Below, one piece after another: positions 30,576 through 39,535 of a stretch of 40,990 nt of DNA (within the stretch, counting starts at the first letter, position 1; each line of letters begins with the position of its first letter). The translations under genes were made by a program, and so were the position numbers. The notes beneath the pieces were generated by a model that searched no databases, had not been told where the DNA came from, and saw only the letters and a list, made by a program, of their open reading frames with translations. The DNA comes from Salinadaptatus halalkaliphilus. Its GTDB lineage: Archaea; Halobacteriota; Halobacteria; Halobacteriales; Natrialbaceae. Where the stretch lies: the NCBI RefSeq assembly GCF_006543045.1, contig NZ_RBZW01000015.1, positions 1 through 40,990 of the forward strand. The letters run 5' to 3'.

Positions 30576-32634
30576 ACGGCTTCCCATGCAAGATTTTGCG
30601 GAGAGTACGAGTGCTGCGGCTCTCGAAGAGCAGCCTATGGGCCGCAGCTGCACCTTCAGCCGCCCTCGCGGAGATATTTTCCGATCGCCCGGACGAACGT
30701 CTTGGCAGTCACGACTGGTGGAGAGCGAATATCACGCCCCATCCCGACTTTCACCAGATAATCAGTGAGTCGCCAGAGATTGTAAAGCAGGGCTGCGAAC
30801 GTGAAGCCAAACAACCGCACACGGTAGTCCTTCGAGGACGTCTTCGGGAGAAACGCCTTTACCGACTTGTATTGGTTTTCGATGTCCCAGCGTCGGCTAT
30901 AGCTGTTGGTGACGTGCCTGATCTCGTTGGGAGTGACGTGGTCGCGGTTGGTCACGAACACGGCGTAATTGCCGTCTGCTTCCTCGTCAGTTGCTGGCAC
31001 GTACAGGAATTCAGCGGTGTGATGGAGTTCGCCATTGATCGCGAACGGAACATCGTGCTTAACAGCGGCGTCAACCCCGTCTTTGCTCTTGATTTTCGCA
31101 ATCGACTCGTAGTCGTTTTCGTACTTCGGTACCGGCGTCATGTACACCAACCCACGGTCGTGGATCGTTGCGTACACGTCGTTGCTGTAGAATCCTCGAT
31201 CAAGGAGCACTTCGTCGAGATCGACGTACTGCTGGGCAATCGCCAGCAATCGGTCGACTACATCTGCCTTCGAACCGGCTGGAGCATCTTCTGGTTCCCA
31301 CGCAGAGCATTCTTTGACTGGTTCAATACCCAAGATGATCGGGACGTCGTTCCCGACGACCGTAATCGTCGCGAACGTATACCCGTGCTTGATTTCACCG
31401 TCGCCTTTGTACCCGCTGACCATCGGCGGATAGTCTGCCTTCGGGATTTGCCTGTCCTTGTCGATCCACGGCCAGACGTGGTAGGGGACGTGTGTGAAGT
31501 CGATAGCTGCTGCCACGTGGCGGTCATCGAACGGATCTTCGTGGCGAATCGTGCTGAGAATGTTCTCGGTTGCAGCGTCGAACGACTCCATCAGCGTCTC
31601 ACGAAATTCCTCGGTGAAAGCGACAACATCCCCGATGCTGTACTCCTGAAATGGTTTTGGAAGCTCCTGACCCGGTGACATCGAGAACTGCTTGATCACT
31701 CGCAGAAACGTCGAATCGTCACAGAAGTCGTTCTTATCGAGGAACCACCCTGCTTCCCCTTCAGAGTGGGCACTTCCCTGTGTCAGGCATGCGTTGGCAA
31801 ACAGATCGAGGATCTGTTCGTCCTCGTAAACTCTGTTGTCGGCTCTGTCGGATCTGAACTCGGCGAAGCCGTGTCGGCGAGCGAGTTCGACGACCTTGCT
31901 GCCATGGTCGTGTACATACTTGCGTGTCGCTGTTGACTGATCTTCGGTCTCTTCGATGTCGTTCTCGCTGGGTTGTAGTGGTAGCAATACGTCGGTGATA
32001 AGGCCCTGATCGTGGGCTTCCAAGAGTATTCCTCGTGATGCGGCCTCAAGCGTGACTTTCGTCTGTTCGCTGAACTGGCTCCAAGCATACGAGATGTTCT
32101 GTTGAGTCGGTGGCTTGGGCATCCCGAAGCCCTTCAATAGTGCTGGGCGATTCGCAAGACGGTCCGCGAGTTCGCTCTGGGAGAAGTCGTGAACCATCTG
32201 GTAGATGTAGAGTCGTGCCATCGACTCGGTGCTAAAGGTTGCTTTATTCTGATTGCGGGTATCCGTGAGCTCAGCAACTGGAATCGAGACCCGGTTGAGA
32301 AGTCGCCAGAGTGTATCAACTTGGTCACAGAGCGTTTTCGCATGATAGACGATTGCTCCTGCCATCGCGGGAGCATCATCATCCAGCGTAGGCGTCAATT
32401 CGTGTGCCACAGTAGTTCAAAATATGAGAACAGACGTATATGAATTATTCAACTAACTGCTTAGAGAATTACTTGTAGACCAGGGAGTTGATTTTTCGTA
32501 TGTAGATTATTATTCGCACACAAATAGGTCATATACTACTCTTTGAAAGACATATATCATTTCGAAAACTAGGATGTGGGTGGACTGGCTAGTTGTTAGC
32601 CCTTGTCTTTCCAGTGTTAGCTATGTGCGGGAAC
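30576..32634 (-). mobile_element. 2.06-kb insertion sequence with 10-bp flanking repeat
   Basis: CTAGCAAACT occurs directly before (30566-30575) and after (32635-32644) this span, as a target-site duplication would. The ends share only an imperfect inverted repeat (GGCTTCCC at the left, GGTTCCC read inward at the right). One transposase gene fills most of it. The exact ends are uncertain by one or two bases. Confidence 0.65.
30656..32410 (-). CDS. 584-aa DDE transposase (IS4-like superfamily)
   Basis: Recognised as a transposase by three acidic stations: AAIDFTHVPYHVW, VLLDRGFYSNDVY and YSRRWDIENQYKSVKAFLPK, the last with a Y-R-E-K-like pattern as in IS4-type enzymes. The N-terminal 150 residues are helical and would bind DNA. 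The C-terminus FGFTFAALLYNLWRLTDYLV is typical of the last helix bundle. The frame is intact, so the element could be active. I do not assign it to a named IS group. Confidence 0.85.
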   Translation of the reverse strand: MAHELTPTLDDDAPAMAGAIVYHAKTLCDQVDTLWRLLNRVSIPVAELTDTRNQNKATFSTESMARLYIYQMVHDFSQSELADRLANRPALLKGFGMPKPPTQQNISYAWSQFSEQTKVTLEAASRGILLEAHDQGLITDVLLPLQPSENDIEETEDQSTATRKYVHDHGSKVVELARRHGFAEFRSDRADNRVYEDEQILDLFANACLTQGSAHSEGEAGWFLDKNDFCDDSTFLRVIKQFSMSPGQELPKPFQEYSIGDVVAFTEEFRETLMESFDAATENILSTIRHEDPFDDRHVAAAIDFTHVPYHVWPWIDKDRQIPKADYPPMVSGYKGDGEIKHGYTFATITVVGNDVPIILGIEPVKECSAWEPEDAPAGSKADVVDRLLAIAQQYVDLDEVLLDRGFYSNDVYATIHDRGLVYMTPVPKYENDYESIAKIKSKDGVDAAVKHDVPFAINGELHHTAEFLYVPATDEEADGNYAVFVTNRDHVTPNEIRHVTNSYSRRWDIENQYKSVKAFLPKTSSKDYRVRLFGFTFAALLYNLWRLTDYLVKVGMGRDIRSPPVVTAKTFVRAIGKYLREGG

Positions 32635-32695
32635 CTAGCAAACTGTCATCCTATCAGCCTCCATTGGGCAGTTCATCAACTGTTGGTATCTGGGA

Positions 32696-33780
32696 TTAGT
32701 CGTCAGCTATCGCTTCGTAAGTCGCTGCCGTCTCACGGACGGCCTGCTGTTCGAGCCAGTCCTCGGCATCGAGGGCAGCCATGCTTCCAGTACCAGCGGA
32801 CGTGATTGCCTGTCGGTAGTCGGGGTCCATCACATCACCCGCGGCGAAGACGCCTTCGACAGTTGTCTCCGTCGTCATTCCCTCCCTAGTTTCGACATGA
32901 CCGGTGTCAGCCAGTTCGACCGGTGTCTCTTCGAGAAAGTCCGTGTTTGGAACGTGACCGACGCCGTAGAAGATCCCGCCGATGTCGACGGTCTCACGTT
33001 CGACCTCACCAACATCTCGCGTCTTCGCCGCTTGATCTGCCACGTCGCCGTGTGCCGCGTTCGTCTCGAGTTTCTGCTTCGGATAGCCGTCAGGGTGGCT
33101 CACCAGGGTTGCACCGGTGACGCCCTCATTCTGCGAGCCCTGGATTTCGAGGAGTTCGGTGTTCCAGCGGAACGAGATTGCGTCGTGGTTGCGAGCGCGT
33201 TCGGCCATAACCTCGGAGGCGCGAAGTTCGTCGCGACGGTGAACGATCGTAACGCTGTCGGCAAACTTCGTCAGGAAGAGCGCTTCTTCCATAGCGCTGT
33301 CGCCACCACCGATCACGAGCACGTCGTCGCCGCGGTGGAACGCACCGTCGCAGGTTGCACAGGTTGAGACGCCGTACCCCATCAGCTCGTCCTCGCCGTC
33401 GGCTCCGACCCAGCGAGCGCTCGCACCGGTCGCAACGATCAGGGCGCGCGTTCGGAGTCTCTCTCTCCGTTCGAAAGACCGAGTTCGAACGGTCGATCGT
33501 CGAGCGTCGCGTCCTCGAGGGTTCCGTGGACGAACTCGGCGCCGAATCGCTCGGCCTGTTCTTTCCCGCGCTGGATCAACTCCATGCCACCGACGCCCTC
33601 GGGGAAGCCGAGGAAGTTCTCGACGTCGGTCGTCAGCGTCAGCTGGCCGCCCGGCTCCGGGCCCTCGAGCACGATCGGCTCGAAATCGGCGCGTGCGGCG
33701 TAGACCGCAGCCGAGAGGCCGGCGACGCCGGAGCCAATGATCACCACGTCGTGGACGAGTGCGTTCGTGTCCTCGTTCAT
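32696..33780 (-). pseudogene. trxB: thioredoxin reductase, frameshifted
   Basis: The N-terminal part (33439-33780) has the FAD motif GSGVAGLSAAVYAAR and PGGQLTLTTDVENFLGFP. The C-terminal part (from about 33440 down to 32696) has ATGASARW, the active-site CATC, the NADPH motif GGGDSAMEEA and GVFAAGDV. The two parts lie in different frames. The break coincides with five TC repeats (33458-33467). Removing one dinucleotide there gives a continuous reading (NGERLRTRALIVATGASARW). The enzyme would reduce the thioredoxin encoded just upstream. It may be a true frameshift, a phase-variable tract or a sequencing error. Confidence 0.85.
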
Positions 33781-34136
33781 TCAGTGTGGCCTTGGATCAG
33801 GTCGCGGAGTCGATCCGCCGGCAGTGCGCCGGTGTGTTGTTCGACCTGTTCGCCGTCCGCGAAGAGCACGAGCGTCGGTACCCCGCGAACGCCGTACGCA
33901 CCTGCGAGTTGCTGGTGTTCGTCGACGTCGACCTTCGCGATCACGCCCTCGGTCTCACGCGCCAACTCTTCGAGAACGGGCTCGAGCATCTTGCAGGGTC
34001 CACACCAGTCGGCGTAGAAATCCACGAGCACAACGTCGTGCTCGTCGACGATCGCCTCAAGGTGGTCTCCACCCTCGACGTGAATCGGTTCGTCAATCGG
34101 GTCGTCGTTCGATTCGGGGTATGCGTCAGTTGCCAT
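33777..34136 (-). CDS. trxA: thioredoxin
   Basis: This 119-aa protein is a canonical thioredoxin fold: VVLVDFYADWCGPCKM with the redox pair Cys45/Cys48, then KVDVDEHQQLAGAYGVRGVP with the cis-Pro, and TLVLFADGEQVEQHTGALP. An acidic N-terminal extension of about 20 residues is common in haloarchaea. It overlaps trxB by 4 bases (ATGA), so the two form an operon. ATG 34136 lies about 29 bases from the TTTAAA box, which fits a leaderless message. A longer upstream frame is hydrophobic and precedes the promoter. Confidence 0.93.
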   Translation of the reverse strand: MATDAYPESNDDPIDEPIHVEGGDHLEAIVDEHDVVLVDFYADWCGPCKMLEPVLEELARETEGVIAKVDVDEHQQLAGAYGVRGVPTLVLFADGEQVEQHTGALPADRLRDLIQGHTE

Positions 34137-34160
34137 CACTCCACTGTAGAGCCCGACAGT

Positions 34161-34190
34161 GTTTAAAGGTTTTGTGTGTATTGCACAATA
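34161..34190 (-). promoter_or_regulatory. trxA promoter with redox-type operator
   Basis: Read on the + strand, GTTTAAAGG, then TTTTGTGTGTATTGCACAAT. The TATA box and the adjacent semi-palindrome match those before both OxsR-like genes (35946-35975 and 39969-39997) in sequence, order and spacing. Confidence 0.65.
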
Positions 34191-34557
34191 TAGGATAAGG
34201 ATTAGGCGGTGGTCGCGGATCAATGATGATAACCCGACGATCAGAAAGATCGTGAAAGAGACAAGCATCGAGCGTCACTGGCCCGAAGCCGAAAATGAGT
34301 CCCGAATGGCGAAGCTGTCGAGTTGATGAAACCACATGTCGGGTGCTGCGGTCGTTCGTTGAGATTGAACTATTGGCACAAATTTACTGGAGAGGAAGGT
34401 CATCACCACGAAGAACGAGTAAGTCAGTACAATTGAACACAGTAGCTCACAGAACATTGGATCCAGGATCAATCTACAAACAGTACAGGTAGCGAAACCA
34501 GCGTTCACGAATAGCAGTAGGAGAAACCACTTCCGTCTACCCCCAAAATGAAAACAT
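34191..34557. other. 360-bp stretch without a clear gene
   Basis: On the - strand a stretch reads as a hydrophobic peptide (SIVLTYSFFVVMTFL) followed by MWFHQLDSF, possibly a relic, but the frame has no credible start. No other feature is evident apart from the promoter side for the + gene at 34558. Confidence 0.3.
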
Positions 34558-34842
34558 ATGACAACTGATTCCGAGGAGTCCGTTCGCGTGTGGCTCGTCG
34601 AACGGACGTACTCCGACGACGAGCAAAACCTGATTATCCTCACGTACGCCACCACCGACGGAGAGCGATACTTCCGTAAAGAGCGCGCACTCACTTCTTT
34701 CACCGACGTTCGCGACACGACTGCCGCCGTTGACGCCGACTCTGATAACCTCGGCACCGTCAACGATGCCGATCTGCGAGAGCGGTATGCTGCTGAAGCG
34801 CAGCGTATGGCAGACATACACGATCCTGACGATGTTATTTGA
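34558..34842 (+). CDS. 94-aa acidic haloarchaeal protein
   Basis: The N-terminal half is a compact beta unit (VRVWLVERTYSDDEQNLIIL, YATTDGERYFRKERALTSF) that I recall from small conserved haloarchaeal proteins without an assigned role. The C-terminal third is an acidic helix (NDADLRERYAAEAQRMADIH). ATG 34558 is preceded by AT-rich sequence. It stands alone between trxA (opposite strand) and an IS remnant. Confidence 0.75.
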   Translation: MTTDSEESVRVWLVERTYSDDEQNLIILTYATTDGERYFRKERALTSFTDVRDTTAAVDADSDNLGTVNDADLRERYAAEAQRMADIHDPDDVI

Positions 34843-34917
34843 TCTTCACGAACCGCAACACAAGTTCACCAGACGACTCGTTTTCCCGGATTCCACACCT
34901 TATTATACGGATTGAAG

Positions 34918-35425
34918 GAGAATACCTGTGGCTTTAGCCGCAAGATGAATCCGATATCTCGAAATCAAATCACGATACGATAACCACTCCGAAATCTCCA
35001 AACACATAGTTTTAAGCGACAGGTGACTGATTGTTTATATAGGAATCAGGTCGGGAACAGAGCGATTCCACCTCGTCCTACGATGGCGGCCTGTCCGCCC
35101 CAAGCAATGAGACAGTAATCGGAACCAGTCGGATGAACGGTCGGTTCCTACAATGAACCGATGCAGTGCCCGACTGCTTGGAACCCTCAAAAAGTAACTC
35201 CGAGTCCGCCGAAGTCTGCCGGACTCCCCGTGGCAAAAACAACACCGGGAGTCCGAACATGACCGAGGATAGGAGTACCGGGGGCTTGGCACTCCCAGCA
35301 GTCCCACCCGCCAAAGACCATGAGCATCCCGACGGATTCTCACCGACTGGATGCTCGGTGAGGCTGCAAACCTGAAATAGCCAACGCTCAGGATTCCTCC
35401 GCGTTCACGCGGAGGAGGATGTCAA
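34918..35425 (+). mobile_element. IS200/IS605-type remnant with tnpB 3' end
   Basis: The right end at 35391-35425 is identical to 29291-29325. An open frame ending TGA at 35373-35375 (MPDCLEPSKSNSESAEVCRT... to TGCSVRLQT) has the Ser/Pro-rich look of a haloarchaeal TnpB tail. A small palindrome (GTGGCTTTAGCCGCAAG, 34929) may mark a left end. No intact tnpA or tnpB is present. The element may be a deletion derivative or a non-autonomous relative. Confidence 0.45.
35391..35425. repeat. IS200/IS605-type right end, copy 2
   Basis: Same 35 bases as copy 1, including the perfect CCTCCGCG/CGCGGAGG hairpin and the GAGGATGTCAA end. It lies 16 bases after the stop of the presumed tnpB tail. Confidence 0.6.
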
Positions 35426-35512
35426 TGATTTTGACTTCGTCCGGGTCGTATTAACACGATATTTGCCTATTCGAAGGTCACAATCCATAATCGAACAACA
35501 GCAGGGACCCGT

Positions 35513-35917
35513 TCAGCTCTCGGCGGCAACTACGCTCTCGTCGACGGATTCGTACTTGTCCTCGAACTCCTGAATGAGTTGGCCCATCTTCGCGTACCAG
35601 TCGTTTAGCTTGCGTTGCATGTCGTCGGCAATCTGGGACGGATCGGTCGGATAGTAGACGTGATAGTATCCCCCCTGGTCGTAGTTGATCTGTTCCTTCT
35701 GGATGAATCCCGCTTGGAGCAACCGCTGAATCGATCGGTAGGCGGTCGAGCGTTCGCGGTCAACTCGGTCCGCGACCTCGTCGATCGTCAGTGGCTCGTC
35801 ACTCTCGACCATTGCCCGGAAACAGTCCTTGTCCAGTTGCTTGAGACCGTGAATACACTCAAGCAACCCTTCACACTCCATGTCCTGCTGGAGTTGTTCT
35901 GCCATCGAATTAGCCAT
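35513..35917 (-). CDS. OxsR-like winged-helix regulator 1
   Basis: In this 134-aa protein the winged helix spans residues about 20-95: LDKDCFRAMVES, LTIDEVADRVDRERSTAYRS, IQRLLQAGFIQKEQINYDQG and the wing YYHVYYP. The N-terminus carries ECEGLLECIHGLKQ, a Cys pair I associate with the haloarchaeal redox regulator OxsR (TrmB-like family). The C-terminal helix (DWYAKMGQLIQEFEDKY) is a likely dimer coil. A close paralogue lies at 39536-39946. ATG 35917 fits the upstream promoter, and ATG 35905 is an alternative. The promoter carries the same operator as trxA, which suggests autoregulation and control of trxA. Confidence 0.82.
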   Translation of the reverse strand: MANSMAEQLQQDMECEGLLECIHGLKQLDKDCFRAMVESDEPLTIDEVADRVDRERSTAYRSIQRLLQAGFIQKEQINYDQGGYYHVYYPTDPSQIADDMQRKLNDWYAKMGQLIQEFEDKYESVDESVVAAES

Positions 35918-35945
35918 TATTCTATTTCGGGATAGGGACCGCGCT

Positions 35946-35975
35946 GGTATAAGGGTTGTGTGAATATTGCGCAAG
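35946..35975 (-). promoter_or_regulatory. promoter/operator of OxsR-like gene 1
   Basis: GGTATAAGGG, then TTGTGTGAATATTGCGCAAG on the + strand. The TATA (TATAAG) is about 31-33 bases from ATG 35917. Same layout as the trxA and 39969 promoters. Confidence 0.65.
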
Positions 35976-36065
35976 TCCAATAAACGATGATCTCAGCGGT
36001 GAAGACAGACGATTGACTCCAACAGCCGAAATGTGTCGTCGTTGGTTGCCCGGCTATTAGCGTCA

Positions 36066-37184
36066 TTACCACTCACCGGCAAGCACCTCGAGAACCGCGT
36101 CTATTTCGGCAGACGTGTTGACGGCGTGAACTGAGACCCGAATTGCGTTCGGAGACGGAAGCGCTCGGACGACGATCCCTTCGTCATCGAGGCGACTGAC
36201 GGTTTCGTCGGGTGCATCAACGTCTATCGTTATGAGACCTGACTCGGGAGACGCCGGACTGAGCAGGCGGTTGTTGGGGACGTTCGATGCCAATCGATCA
36301 GCGAGGTTCTGGATTCGGCGTTCGATAGTGTCGAGGCCGACGTCCGAGACCGTGTGAATAGCCTCCCGTAGCGCGACGTGTGGAGCCGGATTCGCAGATC
36401 CGATTTCGAAGCGCCGAGCGCCAGCGGCGAACGTCGGTTCGGCTGCTGTGGGCGTCTCGACGCTTCGGTACCCGACCGCCTGCGGTTCGAACTGCTCGGC
36501 GACGTCACAATCGACGTACAGGAAGCCGCTCCCCCAGAGACCGAGCAACCACTTGTGCCCGGCAGCGGCAACGATATCTGCATCCCATTCGGCAACGTCC
36601 ATCGGCAGCTGTCCCGGCACCTGTACGGCGTCGACGAGCGTGAGTGCGCCCGCATCGTGCGCGATGTCGACGAGTTCCGATACCGGGAGTTTCGTTCCGT
36701 GGGTCCAGGTAACGGCGCTGAACGAGACGAGTCTCGCGTCGGCAACTGCCTCGGTGTATGCCTCGCGATCGAGACGCCCATCGCTGGTCTCGAGGGTCCG
36801 AACCTCGACCCCCTCCCGCTCGAGGCGTTGCCAGGGGAGGACCCCGGCCGGATGCTCGAGGTCGGTACGAACCACGATATCGCCGGGTTGCCAGTCGATC
36901 GCGCCGGCGATTGCGTTGATTCCGGCGGACGTACTCTCTGTAAGGGCAATCTCGTCCGGCTGTGCGCCGATAAACGAAGCGACCTGGTTTCTCGTTTCGT
37001 CAAATTCGCCGAACGCCGTTTCGTACGGGTCGCCCACCGCAGGCACGTCGTACTCGTGTCGTTGAACGAACTCCGTCGCAGCCTCAACTACGTACTGCGG
37101 ACTCGGCCCATGTGCGCCGTAATTCAGATACGTCGCGTCCTGTAGTGTTGGGATATCAGCACGGAGTTCTGTCGGCGTTAGCAT
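36066..37184 (-). CDS. class-V PLP-dependent aminotransferase-fold enzyme
   Basis: This 372-aa protein has a fold-type-I PLP layout: YLNYGAHGPSPQYV at the start, TESTSAGINAIAGAI (cofactor phosphate loop), LVSFSAVTWTHGTKLPV, LTLVDAVQVPGQLPMD (the Asp that binds the pyridine nitrogen) and AAGHKWLLGLWGSGFLY with the Schiff-base Lys. This is the class V group that includes cysteine desulfurases, C-S lyases and isopenicillin-N epimerase-like enzymes. No active-site Cys loop of a SufS/IscS desulfurase was seen, so a C-S lyase or aminotransferase role is more likely. The redox neighbours would fit sulfur metabolism, but the substrate is unknown. Confidence 0.85.
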   Translation of the reverse strand: MLTPTELRADIPTLQDATYLNYGAHGPSPQYVVEAATEFVQRHEYDVPAVGDPYETAFGEFDETRNQVASFIGAQPDEIALTESTSAGINAIAGAIDWQPGDIVVRTDLEHPAGVLPWQRLEREGVEVRTLETSDGRLDREAYTEAVADARLVSFSAVTWTHGTKLPVSELVDIAHDAGALTLVDAVQVPGQLPMDVAEWDADIVAAAGHKWLLGLWGSGFLYVDCDVAEQFEPQAVGYRSVETPTAAEPTFAAGARRFEIGSANPAPHVALREAIHTVSDVGLDTIERRIQNLADRLASNVPNNRLLSPASPESGLITIDVDAPDETVSRLDDEGIVVRALPSPNAIRVSVHAVNTSAEIDAVLEVLAGEW

Positions 37185-37487
37185 CGAATCAGCCCTGTCG
37201 TGGACAACTCCATATCAAATCGAAGGCGCTGGTCGCACAATAGTTTTGGGTTATCAATACAATACAATGTGGGGAAAACATCTGTCCTGACAGCTACGTC
37301 AAACAACGTTCCTAGTACAAAAGTCTGGATAGCGGCTGTAATTCCCATACAACTGCAATTTGTACTACCGGCACTCTCTCGGAACCGGTCAAGTACTGGG
37401 ACCTGCAGCGATTCCCCCAGCATATATTCTATAGAATTGGGGACAACGCACAACACTTTTGTACCCCGTCACCCAACACAGTATTGC
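37185..37487. other. 300-bp divergent intergenic stretch
   Basis: It separates the PLP enzyme (-) from the VKOR gene (+). The open frame of the latter continues to 37200 but has unfavourable composition. An AT-rich tract with ATATATTCTATAG (37421) may hold the + promoter. No gene is called. Confidence 0.4.
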
Positions 37488-38123
37488 ATGTCTACTGAAA
37501 CACCAAGATCAATGGCGTTCGATTACGAATGGGAATACTCTCCGAGAGTTACGGAGCTGTTCGGAGTATTCACGCTCGTCGCGGTTCTCGGCTGGCTCGT
37601 CACTGTCATCTTGACGGCGATTCACCTGTTCGCAATCCCCGCAATACCAGCTGATGCACCAGTCCAGGGAAGCATCGAAGTGATCACCAGTCAGTGGGCG
37701 TACGTCTTGGGCATCCCGCTCGCGACTCTCGGCGGATTCTACTACCTGACGACGATCGGACTCGCACTCTGGTGGTTCGATACGCGCCACCCGCTGATCA
37801 TCAAGATCCTGACGCCGATCACAGCCAGCGGCGTCGCGTTCTCGGCGTACTTCGTCTACCTGCAACTGGGCGTCATCGGCGCGATCTGTCCGTTCTGTAT
37901 GGTGTCTGCCGCAGCGACGGTCATCCTGTTCGCTCTCGAGCTGGTGATTCTTCACCAGAGTGCGACGCCGTCGCTGTCCAGCATGGGTAGTGACCTCGGT
38001 CGCGTTTTCGAGAAGACAAACTACGCACTCGTCCTCGTCCCAATCCTCATGGGGTTGGTCACCATCGCAGGCCTGTTCGTGGTACCCGTGCTCCCGCTGC
38101 CGGAAGTGGTTCCGTTCGCCTAA
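37488..38123 (+). CDS. VKOR-family membrane thiol oxidoreductase
   Basis: This 211-aa protein has about five hydrophobic segments (residues about 25-50, 70-97, 103-127, 138-156 and 178-203). The redox motif ICPFC (Cys134/Cys137) sits at the start of the fourth, as in vitamin K epoxide reductase family proteins that pass electrons between quinones and disulfides at the membrane. These are the only two cysteines. The loop after the first segment (PAIPADAPVQGS) lacks the second Cys pair many homologues use to shuttle electrons to a partner. ATG 37488 was chosen because upstream residues are not conserved-looking. The trx and OxsR-like neighbours support a thiol-redox role. Confidence 0.85.
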   Translation: MSTETPRSMAFDYEWEYSPRVTELFGVFTLVAVLGWLVTVILTAIHLFAIPAIPADAPVQGSIEVITSQWAYVLGIPLATLGGFYYLTTIGLALWWFDTRHPLIIKILTPITASGVAFSAYFVYLQLGVIGAICPFCMVSAAATVILFALELVILHQSATPSLSSMGSDLGRVFEKTNYALVLVPILMGLVTIAGLFVVPVLPLPEVVPFA

Positions 38124-38279
38124 ACAGGGAATCCAGTGGCATTCATCGACGGTAGAAACTTGTTTTTAACACGACTGATCATCACGACGTTCAGCGTCGG
38201 CGAACCGCTGCCCTTGAGCAGCGACAGGAACGGGGTCGAACAGAGAACGGACAATCGAAGCGAGTCGGTTCCGGGCCGA

Positions 38280-39527
38280 TCACTCGCCGACGTCTCGGCG
38301 TGCGAATGCGTTCGGGAGCCGAGCGTACACCCTCGCCGTCGTCTCGAGTGCGTCGACCGTCGTGTATTCGTCGCAGGCGTGGACTGTATCGGTCCCGATG
38401 GCGAACTCGACAGTAGGTATCCCAGCGTTGCGGAGTCGCTTCGCATCGCCACCGCCGGTCGCGCTGCGTCGGTGGACCACATCGTCGAGAACCGCAGTCG
38501 CTGCAGTCGTCGTTGCGTCCACAAGCGGTGATTCGGGCGCTTCGTACGTTCCAACGCTCCAGCTGACGTCGGTAATCGAGACGTCCTTGTCCTCGTGGAG
38601 CCACTCCCTGACGTCCTCGAGCACGGCTTCCGTGTCTACCCCTGCAGGAAGCCGAATGTCAAGCTCCGCGCGAGCAAACCGAGGGACGCTATTGACGGTC
38701 TCCCCGCCCTCGATCGTACCGAGGTTTACTGTCGGCTGATCGAACAGGCGTCGGGCTGTGTCCTCGTTCATTGACTCTCCGTAGTAGTCGATCGACTCCT
38801 CGAGAATCGGCTCGACCGGTACGGGGACTGTGATGGGATAGTCCGCGAGTCGTGCCCGAATCGTCTCGAGGGCGTCCCAGAGCGCATCAATCGCATTAGT
38901 GCCGAGCATCGGTCGCGAGCCGTGAGCCGCCTCACCGGTGGCTTCGAGCGTCAACCAGAGGCTACCCTTGTCGGCGACGGTGATCGACGGGGCATTCAGT
39001 GGACCGGTCGGTTCGCCGATCACGCAGGCATCGGCCGTGAGTCGGCCTGCATCGAGTACCGCCTGTAATCCGGCGTCGCCGGCCACTTCTTCGTCGCTGA
39101 CGAACGCGAACGCGAGCGTCACGGGCGGGCGTCGGTCGGCCACGACGTAAGTGCGGGCGAGTTCGAGCATTGCGGCAACGCCGCCTTTCATGTCCGTCGT
39201 CCCTCTCCCGTAGAGGCGATTATCGATGCGCTCGCCGAGCGGGTCGTACGACCAGCCGTCGGGATCGTACGGGACCGTATCGAGATGTCCGCTGTAAAGC
39301 AGCGTCGTCGATCGTTCGCCGGGGAGCGTCGCAAGCAGGTTCGGTTTCGTCGGATCGGTCGCCACCCGTTCGGTTTCGAGACCGAGGTCGGTGAGTGCCG
39401 ATTCGATCCAGTCGACGATTTCGCGGGTATCACCTGGCGGGTTCGTCGTATCGAAGGCGACGAGGTCGAGCGTCGTTTCAACTAGCCGTTCCCGAGGAAT
39501 TTCGGGCGGACGTTCGCGACTGGACAT
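38280..39527 (-). CDS. M20-family metallopeptidase (ArgE/DapE type)
   Basis: This 415-aa protein has motifs of the two-zinc M20 hydrolases in order: YSGHLDTVP (zinc His and catalytic Asp) near residue 81, YGRGTTDMKGG (bridging Asp) near 108, FVSDEEVAGDAGL (Glu-Glu) near 146, CVIGEPTG, and the C-terminal HACDEY near 387. A dimerisation domain lies in between (SLWLTLEATGEAAHGSRP). Family members deacylate N-acyl amino acids or cleave dipeptides, and the exact substrate cannot be told. It starts 8 bases after the OxsR-like gene 2 on the same strand, so both are probably one operon. Confidence 0.9.
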   Translation of the reverse strand: MSSRERPPEIPRERLVETTLDLVAFDTTNPPGDTREIVDWIESALTDLGLETERVATDPTKPNLLATLPGERSTTLLYSGHLDTVPYDPDGWSYDPLGERIDNRLYGRGTTDMKGGVAAMLELARTYVVADRRPPVTLAFAFVSDEEVAGDAGLQAVLDAGRLTADACVIGEPTGPLNAPSITVADKGSLWLTLEATGEAAHGSRPMLGTNAIDALWDALETIRARLADYPITVPVPVEPILEESIDYYGESMNEDTARRLFDQPTVNLGTIEGGETVNSVPRFARAELDIRLPAGVDTEAVLEDVREWLHEDKDVSITDVSWSVGTYEAPESPLVDATTTAATAVLDDVVHRRSATGGGDAKRLRNAGIPTVEFAIGTDTVHACDEYTTVDALETTARVYARLPNAFARRDVGE

Positions 39528-39535
39528 GGAGTCAG

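Noticed and set aside
30596-31678. 360-aa protein on the + strand
   Set aside because: Antisense to the 584-aa transposase, whose DDE motifs are clear.
36378-37145. 255-aa protein on the + strand
   Set aside because: Antisense to the PLP enzyme, which has the complete cofactor motif set.
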